From Gnetum montanum (lineage: Eukaryota; Streptophyta; Gnetopsida; Gnetales; Gnetaceae): a stretch of DNA of 32,763 nucleotides. Below are positions 20,001 through 30,869 of the stretch, one piece after another; the first letter of the stretch is position 1, and each line of letters opens with the position of its first letter. The stretch spans positions 1 through 32,763 of the forward strand of contig MNCI01034718.1 in the NCBI GenBank assembly GCA_015680685.1, in the 5' to 3' direction. Below the pieces are notes generated by a model. That model was not told the origin of the DNA. It did not search any database and saw nothing but the letters and a program-made list of their open reading frames with translations. The translations under genes were made by a program, and so were the position numbers.

Positions 20001-22592
20001 ATGTTCTAGGAGTTAAACTTTTCCCCTTTCCTAAATCAAACACCAAAAGAAATGTAGGACCAACTGAAGACCTCTTCCATATGACCAATAATCACTTCCA
20101 CCAAGAAGTGGTACATGGAAGAGACATTTCTATTTTGGAATAATAGGCTGGTTGGTTCAATGGTCAATATCAAAGATATCTCAGTGTCCTACTTAGTACA
20201 GGCCATTATTGATATTCTTGAATTGCCAAAAACATGGGAGATTCTCTCTGAGATTCCAATGCAAGCAGACCCCAACATCAAGAAAAAATGGGTATGATAG
20301 TCATATGGCATCAATCGTAAGGAGTTTGGCATGCTCACACTAGTAGAAAGGATCCACTACAAGATTGTGACCTTTCACCTCAATCCCATGGTAAGGCCAA
20401 CCAAAATCATCATCCTTTTTGCCCAAGCATGCACCCCTCTAAGTGGGAGATTCCCTATCAACCTTCAACAAGTGATTTATCTAGAGATGGAGAAGTAGTT
20501 TAAAAAAAAATGAATGTGGAAGGAAGATACTTCCCTTCCCATACCTCATTAGAAAACTCTGTTGGAAGGGGAGGAATATTTTATTATACAAACCATGATG
20601 TCAGGCATGCTTCAGCCACTAATTGGGTAGAGATGGTAAAAGACAAGACACTTGCAATGGCCATTCAAGAAGAGGAGTAGGAACCACCACCTTCACCTAC
20701 CACTACAACTATGCCACATGTCGCTACAACAGCCTAATGATTGCACAAATATAGAGAATGACTCTTGAGTAAATAAGAGCAATGAGCAAGCATGAGTGGT
20801 GGGGACCCATTTGTGTACAAACCAATAATGAGTCACCTAAATGAGGTGGCTTCAATAATCCTCTTGATGGGTGGAGCTGGATCTATTTTCTCAACCCAAA
20901 GAACGCAGTTACCCACGAGGTTGAATCCTACTGCTAAAGAGGTTATGGTATTTCTTGTAGAATAGCAGTCATTCTTAGAAATCTTTGGGAACATCATGAC
21001 CTTCTTGGTATGCTTGAAGGAATGTGAGGGGGCAATAGTATTGATGATGCAGCACCAAGGATAGGAGACAACAAAAAAGGTGGTTTCTGACCGAATTACT
21101 AAAATGCTCAATACACCTACAATATCTATACTAGATGTCACTACACTCAAGGATGTGCAAATGTCTATAAGAACCACAAGTGATGAATAAATACAAGACA
21201 GCATGAAGAACTGCTGGACCAACTAGTGGGAATTAGGCATCTACTTTCAAATGTCTTTGATGTTCCAAAAAATATTACTATAACCTAGTTAGAGCTACTA
21301 GAGGCAAGGGGAAAAAACATCATCTTGGAGGGGTAACTTGAAACAACTAAGGAGCTAAATGAACACTTGGATACTAAATTTGTTGTATTAGAAGCCTAAA
21401 TTGCTGACTCTACATTCCTCAACTCTATCTTGATAAGAGATGAAACTATTAAATGGCTTTACACTAAACTGAAAGGGGTTGAGGGTGTGATGGAAACAAT
21501 AGTGTTCTACTGATCCTTGGTAGAGGCCACATAACATAAAATTTAGAGGGCCTTGGATTAGACTCACCAAGAAAATGTGTAATTGATTGCAGAGAACCAT
21601 CGCTTGTTGATGAGCACAAATAGCAATTAACCAACTTCATCCATTAACAATAAGAGCAACTGGCTAAAGCAAATATAGAATTGAAGAGATTGGTAGTAGA
21701 AAATAGAAACCTCTCCATGGAGGAGGTTTATTTCCTTTGCAAAAAATCTGCGATCAAGGTAGTCACCTGGAAATGGGAGGCTCTCAAATTTAAGAGAGTC
21801 AAAGATCATTACAGAGAGCAAGTCAATCTACAAAAAGAAGTGAATGAAAAACACATCCAGTTGATGAAGGTGACAGTAAATGTAACCCTCCAAAAACTTC
21901 AACAATGAAGAGAATTATGGCAGCCTATCATTGATGGCATAGATGACTATAATAAAGCAGAAATTCACATGAAGGAGTTGAAAGTTGTGGAGATGACAAA
22001 ATATATGGAGCTTTCCAATCTCTAATATGAAAATTTGGCCATGTTGACTACTGGATGGTTGTGGTTAGAACTAGAGAAATAGGTGGCCAACTCGTACTTG
22101 TTGTATGAGGCTAAGTTCCAGCACCACAAAGACACCAAGAAAATGCTTGTAATGGCAAACGTTAAACTCAAAGTTCTTAAGGGAAAATACACTGATCAAA
22201 GATCTACCACCAAGAACTTGGCTAAAAGGATGAATGACTACTAGGAGTTGTAGAATGTAGTAAGGGTGTTCAATGTTGAACACAAATAGTTTGCTGCCTA
22301 ACTTGTCAACGTAAAAGAATTATTCTCAATAATGCCTTGTCCATGGGATATCTCCATTCCAACCCACATTGGTGATGTCGCATCAACTATGAATGATCCC
22401 AAGAGTAAGGAGAAGAAGATGAAGACATTACTAGATGCCTTTCACCTTCCATTGAAGATTGCAACCATAGCAAGATAACCATAGCCACTTTAGTGACCAC
22501 ACATGTCCAAAGCTAAAGAAGGTCCTTCAAAACCTTAAGAACCTCTAATGCCTAAGACTATCTCATCTTCTTTGCTACCTTCATGCCATTAG
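20001..22592 (+). pseudogene. Long 3' ORF of copy 1, coiled-coil protein of unknown function
   Basis: About 860 codons can be followed from the ATG at 20001 to TAG at 22590-22592, with many stops at likely Trp codons and a frame slip at the A-run near 20502. The N-terminal third (20115-20480) contains DISVSYLVQAIIDILELPKT, ERIHYKIVTFHLNP and FPINLQQVIYLEMEK, recalling, weakly, the globular domain of plant transposon-associated proteins. A Pro/Thr-rich hinge (PPPSPTTTTMPHVATTA, about 20682-20735) follows. The C-terminal half (21640-22300) is rich in Lys, Glu and Leu with coiled-coil spacing, including a 75-codon open part at 21681-21905. No clear membrane segment or signal peptide is seen, unlike the env-like ORF described for Athila elements. 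Confidence 0.6.
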
Positions 22593-22805
22593 AGGATGTG
22601 CTATCCAATTTTTTGTAACCATGTCATGGTATTTAATTTTGTGTCATGAACACCATAATTTTTTGTAATGTGTTAATTTGTACACTCTGGCACTCAATTT
22701 TTTCAAATGAGTTTGTTTGTTATGTCAAGAGTTAGTCAATAATCCCATACCATCCCAATGTTTTAAAGGAACTTGAGGATGACTTTTCATTCAATCATGG
22801 GGGTA
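22593..22805 (+). other. 3' untranslated region and short purine tract before the 3' LTR
   Basis: The region is T-rich and ends ATCATGGGGGTA. The GGGGG run directly before the LTR is in the position of the polypurine tract that primes plus-strand synthesis, though it is short. Confidence 0.5.
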
Positions 22806-23737
22806 TGATGAGCATCAAAGTGTCACATTGATGGACCCCCATCGATGGAGCCCTGTTTACATGGTGTTGACCCATCAATGGGGCCACATCAATGTAGTGT
22901 TTGCTACATCTATAGGGCCCCATCAATGTAGCCTTGTAATAAAAACTATAAATAAAAGCTCAAAGCCATGTTTATGGGAAGGCAAGTCATAGTAGTAGTA
23001 GAGCTCTTGTAGTTCTCCCATTTGAAAGTTAGAATATTTCTCTGAGTTCCTATAGCAAGAGTTAGAAAGTGTACAAATCTTTATTTGAGCACTATTGTAC
23101 CTAAACCACACCAATGTGTATGGTAACAAAGATGAGCCTTTTGATCAAACCTTGCAGCACGTAGACTAGATTAATGATTTATTTATGCATTCATTGTTTT
23201 TATTAAATATGTAATTAATTAAGCTAAATTAGAATTTAAGTGATTAGTTAATTATTTAAGCTAAATAGATTAAATGCATAAGGATGATTGCTTCAAGTGT
23301 AAACATGTAGTCACTTGGTAATTCCAGCAACATTATTACTTGGTGCACCTAGTAGCATAGCGCGTGGTAACCCAATAGTGGTTATGTAGGTTCAAGATGA
23401 GTATGGAAAGTGGGACTAGATGCTTATGTTAGAACTAGTTAGAGATTAGTTAATTAGTTAAATTAAATTAGTTATTAAATCACTTCATCTCAACTCTAAA
23501 TACTAAGGAACATAAAACATAAAATAATAAAAAATCATATGCCTTGATTACACTTAACCATACCCTTGTGCATCACAAGTGTAATTGGGAAGACAACGAA
23601 TGACCATTAGGGTAAGGTTCACTTCCTAGAATACTAGCATACTGGAAGACATAGACTCTATGGAATTTGACAGAATCATGCATGAATACTTCATGATTCG
23701 TATGGTTGAGCATAGGGGTACCTTCAGCTGCTCATCA
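22806..23737 (+). repeat. 3' LTR of copy 1
   Basis: 932 bp from TGATGAGCATC to CTCATCA, with perfect 7-bp inverted ends. U3 carries spaced ATCRATGG/GGGCC modules (22826-22930) and a good TATA box (TATAAATA, 22947-22954). It is followed by the target duplication AATGG and, unlike the 5' LTR, by no primer site, confirming it as the 3' copy. Confidence 0.88.
22947..22954 (+). promoter_or_regulatory. TATA box in the 3' LTR
   Basis: TATAAATA about 140 bp into the LTR, matching the position of TATAAATA in the LTR of copy 2 (25039-25046). Confidence 0.6.
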
Positions 23738-23742
23738 AATGG

Positions 23743-24912
23743 GAATGCAATTATGTAACTATTCGCACATAATTTTTTACTTAAGAAACTAAGGATTTTC
23801 AAGAGAGTTTTGGAATGAAATAAGAGCTAAATAGAAGTCAAAATGGATGAAAATAAGGCAAACAACCCATTTCATTATTAGATTCGTAAACAAGAATTGA
23901 AGTGAAACAAGCTTATAGATGCTTAGTTTAAACATGTTTCCAAAACAAAACCAAAATAAAATAAGAGAAAACTAGACAAAAAATGGATAAACTTGGATGA
24001 TGCAAATCACCAAGATTGTAGTCAATTGAATTGAGGTATGTGCTAATGGAGTTTAAACTAGACGACTCAAGTGGATCCTCCCAAAGTAGGCTACTACCTC
24101 AAAACTACCCTTGCATAACCATATCACAAAGAGTTTGTGGGTACCCTAGCAATTTAATGTTGATCCAAGTTAAATACCATACCCATATAATATTGTCTTA
24201 GGGTTGTGCAATCTACAAAACTAAACCTATTAGAAAACCATGATACATAGTAATGAGGCGAGGAAAATGAAGTTGTAGAAAGGGTTTGATGAGAAATCGG
24301 GCTATGAGTGTACAAATCATTATGGCAAAAGGTCCTTGTAAAGGACATGATTAAGATGATCCATATACAGAATTATTTAAGTTTTAGACCAAGTCCATAC
24401 CATTAGCAATGGCCTCACATTGTCATGTTCCTTCCTTCTACCATTGTAAGACTATAACAATTACAAGGATGATTGTCACTTTAGAAGAAGAAGAAAAGAG
24501 AACAAGGAAGAAATTAGAGATTTTAAGGAAGAAATTTAAGCCTTACTTATAGGGATGCCTTCAAGCATGAAAAACATGTCTTTTTAGCCCCACAACTAGT
24601 GCTTGTATCCTAAGAGATCTTTAGAGAGGTGTCTTTTTATTTCTTTTTTTTTCATCTAGAAATTTGGAAATATCACTTTATAAAGAAATACCTTCTTATT
24701 GGATTATGAGAGGAGTGATGATACATTCCTTGAGGGATCATAAGACTCATGAAGGAAGTTAAAAAGATAATCTAACAAATCTTCTTGATCCCACACCCTT
24801 TGCCATTCCCACTTAGTTCTTCCATTGTTCATTAAGTAATGAGACCATAATTTACTTTTGGTTTTGGTATGAGAAAACTAAAATGCTATTATGATACAAA
24901 TCTCATATTGAG
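23743..24912. other. Spacer between the two Athila-like elements, no gene recognised
   Basis: AT-rich with an A-rich/purine-rich stretch at 24480-24540. A 64-codon minus-strand frame at 24154-24348 is not supported by any motif. This should be the continuation of the target DNA that ends at 8251. Confidence 0.45.
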
Positions 24913-24937
24913 TGATGAATCATGTTTTCACTAGCCT

Positions 24938-25022
24938 TGATATCGAATACCTGATATTGGAGCTTCAACATCGGATACCCAATGTCAGACCCTTGGACGT
25001 GATGTCGAATACCCGATATCAT
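24938..25022. promoter_or_regulatory. Three palindromic modules in the U3 of copy 2
   Basis: GATATCGAATACCTGATATT (24939-24958), ACATCGGATACCCAATGTCA (24969-24988) and GATGTCGAATACCCGATATC (25001-25020) are variants of a self-complementary GATATCGGRTACCCGATATC-like motif. They lie just upstream of the TATA box (25039). Such arrays are typical of enhancer-like repeats in LTRs. Confidence 0.65.
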
Positions 25023-25038
25023 AGGGTATATGCCAGCC

Positions 25039-25046
25039 TATAAATA
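25039..25046 (+). promoter_or_regulatory. TATA box of the copy 2 LTR
   Basis: TATAAATA, 127 bp into the LTR, downstream of the palindromic modules. Confidence 0.6.
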
Positions 25047-25694
25047 TAGCACTCAGGCTCATGATTTTTCACATAGTTTTGATTAGTTTTTATCAAAGAT
25101 AGCAAAGATCTTGCAGTTTATTTTCTCCAAATTTAGAATATTTTCTAAGTGCCTTTTGATCATCCTTGTAGCACTAAGAATAGATTAATGTTTCCTTAAT
25201 GCATTTAATATTCATGCACTTCACTTGAATGCACTTTGATTAAGTAATTAATTTCTAGTTGTTAATGAACACAAGTACAACCACCTCGAGCATACGTGTA
25301 GCACTTGGTAACCTAAAAATGCTTAATGTTTGGTAGCCCAACAGTGTTATACATGTTCAAGATGTATCTGGAAAGTGGAAATGGGTACTTTTGTTAGGCT
25401 AGCTAGGAAGTAGATGAATTAGACCTTAAATTACTCTACCTTTTATTCTTGTTGTAGGTGATTACACTTACAACACATAAAATGATAAAAATCATGTATA
25501 TCAATTACACTTAAACCATATCCTTGAGCTTCACAAGAGTAGTTGGGAAGACAATGAAAGTTCCCAACACCCATTTTACTTCCTAGAGAATTAGGACACT
25601 AAAGAACTATAGGTCCATGGAATTTGACTAAATTAAGTGTAAACACCTTAATGATTCATATGGTTGGGTGTAGGGGTACCTTGCCAGTCATCAT

Positions 25695-25712
25695 TAGCAT
25701 TGTTGTCAGGTT
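25695..25712 (+). promoter_or_regulatory. Decayed tRNA-Asp primer-binding site of copy 2
   Basis: TAGCATTGTTGTCAGGTT aligns with the Asp-type site; six of eight differences are C to T or G to A. It begins two bases after the LTR end, as in copy 1. Confidence 0.72.
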
Positions 25713-26009
25713 TCTTTTAGTTGTTATGTGTGCTATCAAGGATCTAGTAAAAGTTATTCAAAATCATTGAAATGAACCTTAGAGTCATATTACATCTTAA
25801 GATTACTACAATAGTTTTAAGAAGCACACTGCATTTTTATTTTTCTAACATAAGATGTATTCTTCGCACAAGAGTGCTTCTTTGTCCAAGTCTAACAAAG
25901 TACATTAGCCGATTTCCCAATAATATTGAGTGGTCTATGCTCATCCTGATGAATATGTATCCAATTTTACCTTCATCCTACACCAAGATGAGTACTACAG
26001 TTGTGTGAC
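25713..26009 (+). other. Leader between primer site and gag of copy 2
   Basis: Alignable with 9866-10109 of copy 1. The open stretch at 25772-26005 has no supported product. Confidence 0.5.
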
Positions 26010-28360
26010 ATGAAAGGCATCATTGTATTGCCACCAGATCAATTTGTTTCTACAATGCTCCAACAAATTCTTATTCGTCTAGGTCTCCAAGAACTTCATG
26101 CTAAGTATGTTGTACAAAATATTGACGCCCAGGATTATTGTCCCACTAAGGCATAATGTCTATGGGATTAACAACTAGAACAATGTCATGAATCTATGAA
26201 GGGAAGAGGATTTAATGATTTTTCATTCTTGCTATACCAAAAAAATGGTGGTGAGCCCTTTACTAGGGATTTTCCATTTAGTGAAATTTCTCTCTTTGAA
26301 TTCAATGAAGGAGGTCAAAACCAAAACCTGTAGTCCACAATTCACAATCCTAATTCTAGTAAGAATGGATCTGAAGAGGCAAGTTAAGGTAGGGATGCAG
26401 ACAAGAAACAAGATTATGATCATGGTCGCGATCACCAAAGAAATGGTAGCAAGCACTATGATGATGCTAATCCTCCTTCCTCTTCACCTTTGTCATCATC
26501 TTCTTCCTCTTTTGGCTTTGATTGTAATCATAGATGGCGAGACTATGATGAAGGTGATTGATGGAACCAACATGCTCAAAGGGACCATCAAGCAAGGCAA
26601 AACCAAGGGCAAGGACATTCAAGAGAGGCACATCACCATGAACAAACATGTAGTAGAGGGCATCATAGGAACTCTAATCATGGCCTCGATGAGCTTTTGC
26701 TTGCTACTTGAAGTATGCTAAACATTGTAGAGGTAGTACGAATACCAACAAGGTATGTGAAGGATAGTTAGATCAAAAGGCTAGATATGAACAATATTCC
26801 TCGATTCAAAGGGGGATATAACTTAGATCTGTAGAACCATCTCCAAGCTTTTCAAGATGCATGTGCCTTGAAAAATATAGAAAATGAGTGGCAAAGTCTT
26901 AAGTTGTTCCCACAAACATTCATTAAAGAAGCTGAAAACTAGTACCAGTCCTTCGAACCAAAATCTATTAGATGATGGAGATAATGCCTGAATTATTTAA
27001 TGATAAATATCATATGTACTCTACAGTGTCCAACTTGAGAAGGTAGATCTAAGGATGGAAACAAGGAACACATGAACCCTTGTATGCTACCATACATTGA
27101 TATTATTTTGTAATGCACATATGTCCTGGCCATGGTTATTCTCAATTGGATTAGCTTCACCACATTGTAAATAGGCTTCGATCAGAAATGAGGAGAACCT
27201 TGGTGTCTATGCCCAAGGGTGACTATCATAATTAAGCATCCATCAAATTCAAAGACTAATCGAGCAAGCAGCTAAAGAGGAAGGTGAATTAAGAAAAAGA
27301 GAAAGTGTAGAAGAGTATAATCATGATCCTTCCATTCGCAAGAAGGAGATTTAATTTTGTGATGATGAGGAAGAATCAGCACTCAATGAGGTGATGAATA
27401 GGACAACCTTCTCACTTCAAAAATTCTAATTTGAAATTACAACCAAGGTTGATTAGTTATGGAACTCCATGGATAGAAAATTTCAAGCTATCTTAAAAGT
27501 TGCTAAAGATTCCAAAGAATGAGGTATTGATCTTGAGTGTAGGAGGCACAAGAAAGTTGAACATGCCTATCAAAAAGGTAAGGGTAAGATTGCTGCAATA
27601 GAAGAAGTTGAGGGAAGCGAATCAAATGATGATGGTGGGTGTGACATCTGCTAGTATGAACATCCTAAGGGATGTTGCCCCATACTATCACACTTACAAG
27701 AATCTAGGGTGTACACTCTAAATCCATGACCTAAGAGATTTCCTTATCCTCAAGGCAATTCTACATAGTTTTACTAGCAATAACAATATTATACAAGTGA
27801 AACTCCATTACAACCATATGAGCAGTATCAATAGTGGTAGCAACCACAGTCATGGATGCTATCATCACCAAGGTAGTAATACCCTTATAGACAACCTGAT
27901 CCATATGGATATTATGTTCAACAACCCTTATCTTCATGTGACTCCCCCAATCATGCTTCTACGTTCCAATCTCACTACCACCCTTCTGATTATTATCGAA
28001 CACATTCTCTACATGAAAGAAGAGATACCACCTCTTACCCTTATCCTCCTCCTATTCTTGCACATCTTCCACCTCCCTTAATACAACTACCACATGCTCC
28101 ATCTCTGTAGGGTGAACTACCAACTCAACCACAAAAATGCAACTTTACTAGGGCTATTAATCTACAACTAGTTCATCAACCGAGTGGTTCAGATACTCGA
28201 TCAAAGAAAAGGCCTTTCTTTGGACCATGTAGTTTACCTAAGCCCTCAAATACACCTGCAATTGACAACCCTACTCTTCCATCTCCCTTTGTATCAAATT
28301 TCTTTGAGTTCCCTTCAAACCATCACCCAAGATCCATACTATGATGCTTACGCATGCCGT
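26010..28360 (+). pseudogene. gag pseudogene of copy 2
   Basis: Start chosen at ATG 26010, just after an in-frame stop at 25989 and followed by a conserved N-terminal block (PPDQFVSTMLQQILIRLGLQ, LHAKYVVQ). A His/Asp/Arg-rich linker (26410-26700) follows. The capsid region (26740-27010) has NIPRFKGGYNLDL, FQDACALKNIENEWQSLKLF and FIKEAENWYQSF. The knuckle region near 27640-27680 reads CDIC, stop, YEHPKGCCP, a CxxC...H...C arrangement spaced unlike the usual CCHC box. A Tyr/Pro/Ser-rich tail leads into pol. Stops and small shifts occur throughout; the 168-codon open frame at 26215-26721 is out of frame for most of its length. Confidence 0.8.
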
Positions 28361-28369
28361 ATCTGATTA

Positions 28370-28860
28370 GAGCCATGCTGAAAACCTTCTTAGAAAGTTA
28401 GCAAATCCTACAAGTCCTTTAATTTATTTGTACATTATAGGAATGAACCATGCAAAGCTCTTCTCGATTTTGGTTCCAATGTCAACCTAATCTCTCATGA
28501 GATGTATACTACATAGAACCTACCTCCACTCAAGAAGAGCAATATCATATTAGAATTGGCAAATTAGTCCATCACTATTCCATTGGGACTAATGGAATAC
28601 ATTGTGATCATTGTCTTTGGGTGGTCTTATCCTACTAATTTCCTAGTGATCAAGGTGGAGAACTGCAAAGGGGACTTTCTAATCATCATGGGAAGGACAT
28701 GGCTAAGCACCATTGATGCAAAAATGGACATCATAGATATTTTCCTGGAAATATCTAAAGAAAATTCATTTAAGAAGATTGAGAAGAAGCGACTTCCATG
28801 CATTGTGTATAGTGATATAGGGTGCAATTTTGTGCAAAAACTATGGGTAGTGAAATGAGC
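28370..28860 (+). pseudogene. Aspartic protease of copy 2
   Basis: ALLDFGSNVNLISHEMY (about 28457-28510) is the retropepsin active-site strand with DFG where DTG or DSG is normal. It is followed by LPPLKKSNIILELAN, SITIPLGLMEYIVIIV and DFLIIMGRTWLSTIDAKMDI (the conserved second half). The frame is open from 28583 to 28855. Protease would release the mature proteins from Gag-Pol. Confidence 0.8.
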
Positions 28861-29099
28861 ATCCATCTCTACATGCAAGAAGTATGCACCAAAAGCAGAA
28901 AATCAAAGGTTTCTATATGCAACAACCACAAAATAGGAAGGCACCCAATGGTTGACTGTTGATTTTGAAAGTAGCACATTTTACATGGAAACAACTGAGA
29001 GCCTGACATGTGCATATGTCATAGGTATGGATGAACAAGAGCAAGTTCATCACCAACTCTTTAATGACACAAATGATAATACCTATTGGGGAGTGTTGG

Positions 29100-30130
29100 A
29101 AATTCCTAAAACTTTTGAGTAAGAGCCCCTTGAACTAAAAATGCTACTAGCTAGCATGGAATATGTGTTCCTAAAAAATGGGAAGCTAGTCATAATCAAT
29201 ACAAATCTTACTCCAGAATAAAAAAGCTGCTATTAAATGTAGTTGAAAAATGGATAGCAGCTTTTGCCTGCTCATATCCTAAACTCAAAGGGATTGATCC
29301 TAGGATATGCTAGCATTGCATCTACATTGATCTGACTATGAAGCCAAAGAGGCAACCACAAAGGTAATTAAATCTAAAATTAAAGCAGATCATTAAAGAG
29401 GAAATTGAATAACTCCTCAAGGTAGGGTTCATTTATCCCATTGTAGATAGTGAGTGGGTTAGCCCACTGATGATTTTGCCAAAGAAAGAAGGTAAGTGGT
29501 AGGTCTACATTGATTTTTGGCTACTGAATATGGCAACATTCAAGGATCATTCTCCATTATGATTTTTTGCTTAGGTGTTAAACACAATATCTAGGCATTG
29601 CTACTATAGTTTTTTAGATGGTTATGGTGGCTATAACCAAATTCAAATTGCACCAAAGGACTAGGCTACGACAACATTCACGAGTCCTTCGTGAAATTTT
29701 GCATATCATAAGATGCCTTTTGGTTTAGGCAATACCCATGCTACATTCCAATGCCTAGTCCTTAGCATTTTTCAATAGCAAATTGGTAGTGGTGTGGAAG
29801 TATTCATGGATGACTTCTCCACTTATGGAGATATGTTTGAGTAAGCCTTGGACCACCTTAAGTAAGTGCTAAAAATATGTGTTAAAACAAAATTATGGCT
29901 CAATTGGCAAAGGATACATCTAATGGTCTAGGAAAGTACTGTATTGGGGCATTGAATCTCACAAGTAGGAATTGAGATAAACCCTGAGAAAATAAGGGTC
30001 ATCCAAGCAATAACCTATCAACCAGAAACTATGAAAGATGTTCAACTATTCCTTGGACATACTAACTACTACCAGCAATTCATAGATAATTTTTCTGAGA
30101 TCGCAAAACCATTAGTGCTAACAAAGAAAG
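29100..30130 (+). pseudogene. Reverse transcriptase of copy 2
   Basis: A linker with LELKMLLASMEYVFLKNGKL (29129-29190) precedes RT. Ordered motifs follow: KLKQIIKEEIE, LLKVGFIYPIVDSEWVSP and LMILPKKEG (29377-29495), VYIDF, YSFLDGYGGYNQIQIAPKD (about 29606-29662), MPFGLGNTHATFQ (about 29712-29750) and the catalytic FMDDF (29803-29817). These are RT motifs 1-5 in order. Both active-site aspartates are intact, but stops occur, for example TAG in place of Gln after APKD. It would copy the RNA into cDNA. Confidence 0.88.
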
Positions 30131-30229
30131 ATGCTCCATTTGTCTAGACCGTGGAATGTGAATAAGCATTCCCACAATTGAAAGAGAAACTTGTAGAAAC
30201 TCCAATTCTACAAGCACCTGATTAGTCCA

Positions 30230-30610
30230 AATTGTTTCATGTTATGCTAGATGCATCAAATTATGCATTGGGAACTATGCTTACATAGATGGATGATAAG
30301 AAACATTCATATTACATCCACTATACGAGTCAAAGCATTGTGGATGCACAACTAAACCACACCACTATACAAAAAGAACTAATGGTAGTGGTATTTTCTC
30401 TAGAGAAATTTAAGCACTATGTGCTTGGATATAAAGTGTTTATGCACACAGACCATAGTGCCATCCACTTCCTAATGAACAAGCCAACGGTGAGCCCTCG
30501 TGTCATATGGTGGCTAGTGATCTTACAGGAATTCAATCTTACAATGGTGGATTGAAAGGGCACTAATGTGGTTGCTGAACACTTGTCTTAGTTACGATGG
30601 GACAACAAAG
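30230..30610 (+). pseudogene. RNase H of copy 2
   Basis: MLDASNYALG, HYTSQSIVDAQLN and ELMVVVFSLEKFKHYVLGYK, then HTDHSAIHFLMNK and ILQEFNLTMVD followed by a stop and KGTNVVAEHLS. This is the RNase H module that follows RT in Ty3 elements. The frame is open from 30289 to 30552. Confidence 0.85.
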
Positions 30611-30869
30611 AGGAGTAAAACCCACTCTAATATGTTTCTTGATGAACTCCTCTTTGTTGGGGCTATAACTGAACAATTTCCCAATGAACCTAAATGGTAT
30701 GATTGCATTCTCACCTATCTTCTCACTTAGGAAATGCCACAAGGGCTGGACCACAAGAAGAAACAACAGTTACTTTACTAGGTAGAATGCTCATGGAGAT
30801 CAATGGACACCTCCACAAGGTGTGCATCAATGGCCTAGTTCGATGGTGTGTCTCTAATGCTTATTAACT

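Larger units (their letters stand above)
8252..23742 (+). mobile_element. Complete but degenerate Athila-like Ty3/gypsy element (copy 1) with target duplication
   Basis: The element proper is 8257-23737 and is flanked by AATGG at 8252-8256 and 23738-23742, a 5-bp target duplication. LTRs start TGATRAGCATCAAAGTG and end CTCATCA. In order: 5' LTR, tRNA-Asp-type primer site, 652-bp tandem duplication, gag, pol (protease, RT remnant, RNase H, integrase), a 3' ORF, a short purine tract and the 3' LTR. About 12.3 kb remain when the younger 3171-bp insertion is subtracted. The Asp primer site, PR-RT-RH-IN order and extra ORF after pol are features of the Athila branch; the branch assignment is inference. 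No ORF is intact. Confidence 0.88.
24913..25693 (+). repeat. 5' LTR of copy 2
   Basis: 781 bp from TGATGAATCATG to CAGTCATCA, directly followed by a primer site. The 3' two thirds resemble the LTR of copy 1 (for example GTAGGGGTACCTT near the end); U3 is unrelated and holds three palindromic modules at 24938-25022. Confidence 0.8.

Noticed and set aside
22923-23129. 68-codon minus frame in the 3' LTR
   Set aside because: Lies antisense to U3/R, is not kept in the 5' LTR, and has no motif.
26215-26721. 168-codon open frame taken as a protein with Met-rich sequence
   Set aside because: It overlaps gag in another frame for most of its length; the gag frame is the one that matches copy 1 and known motifs.
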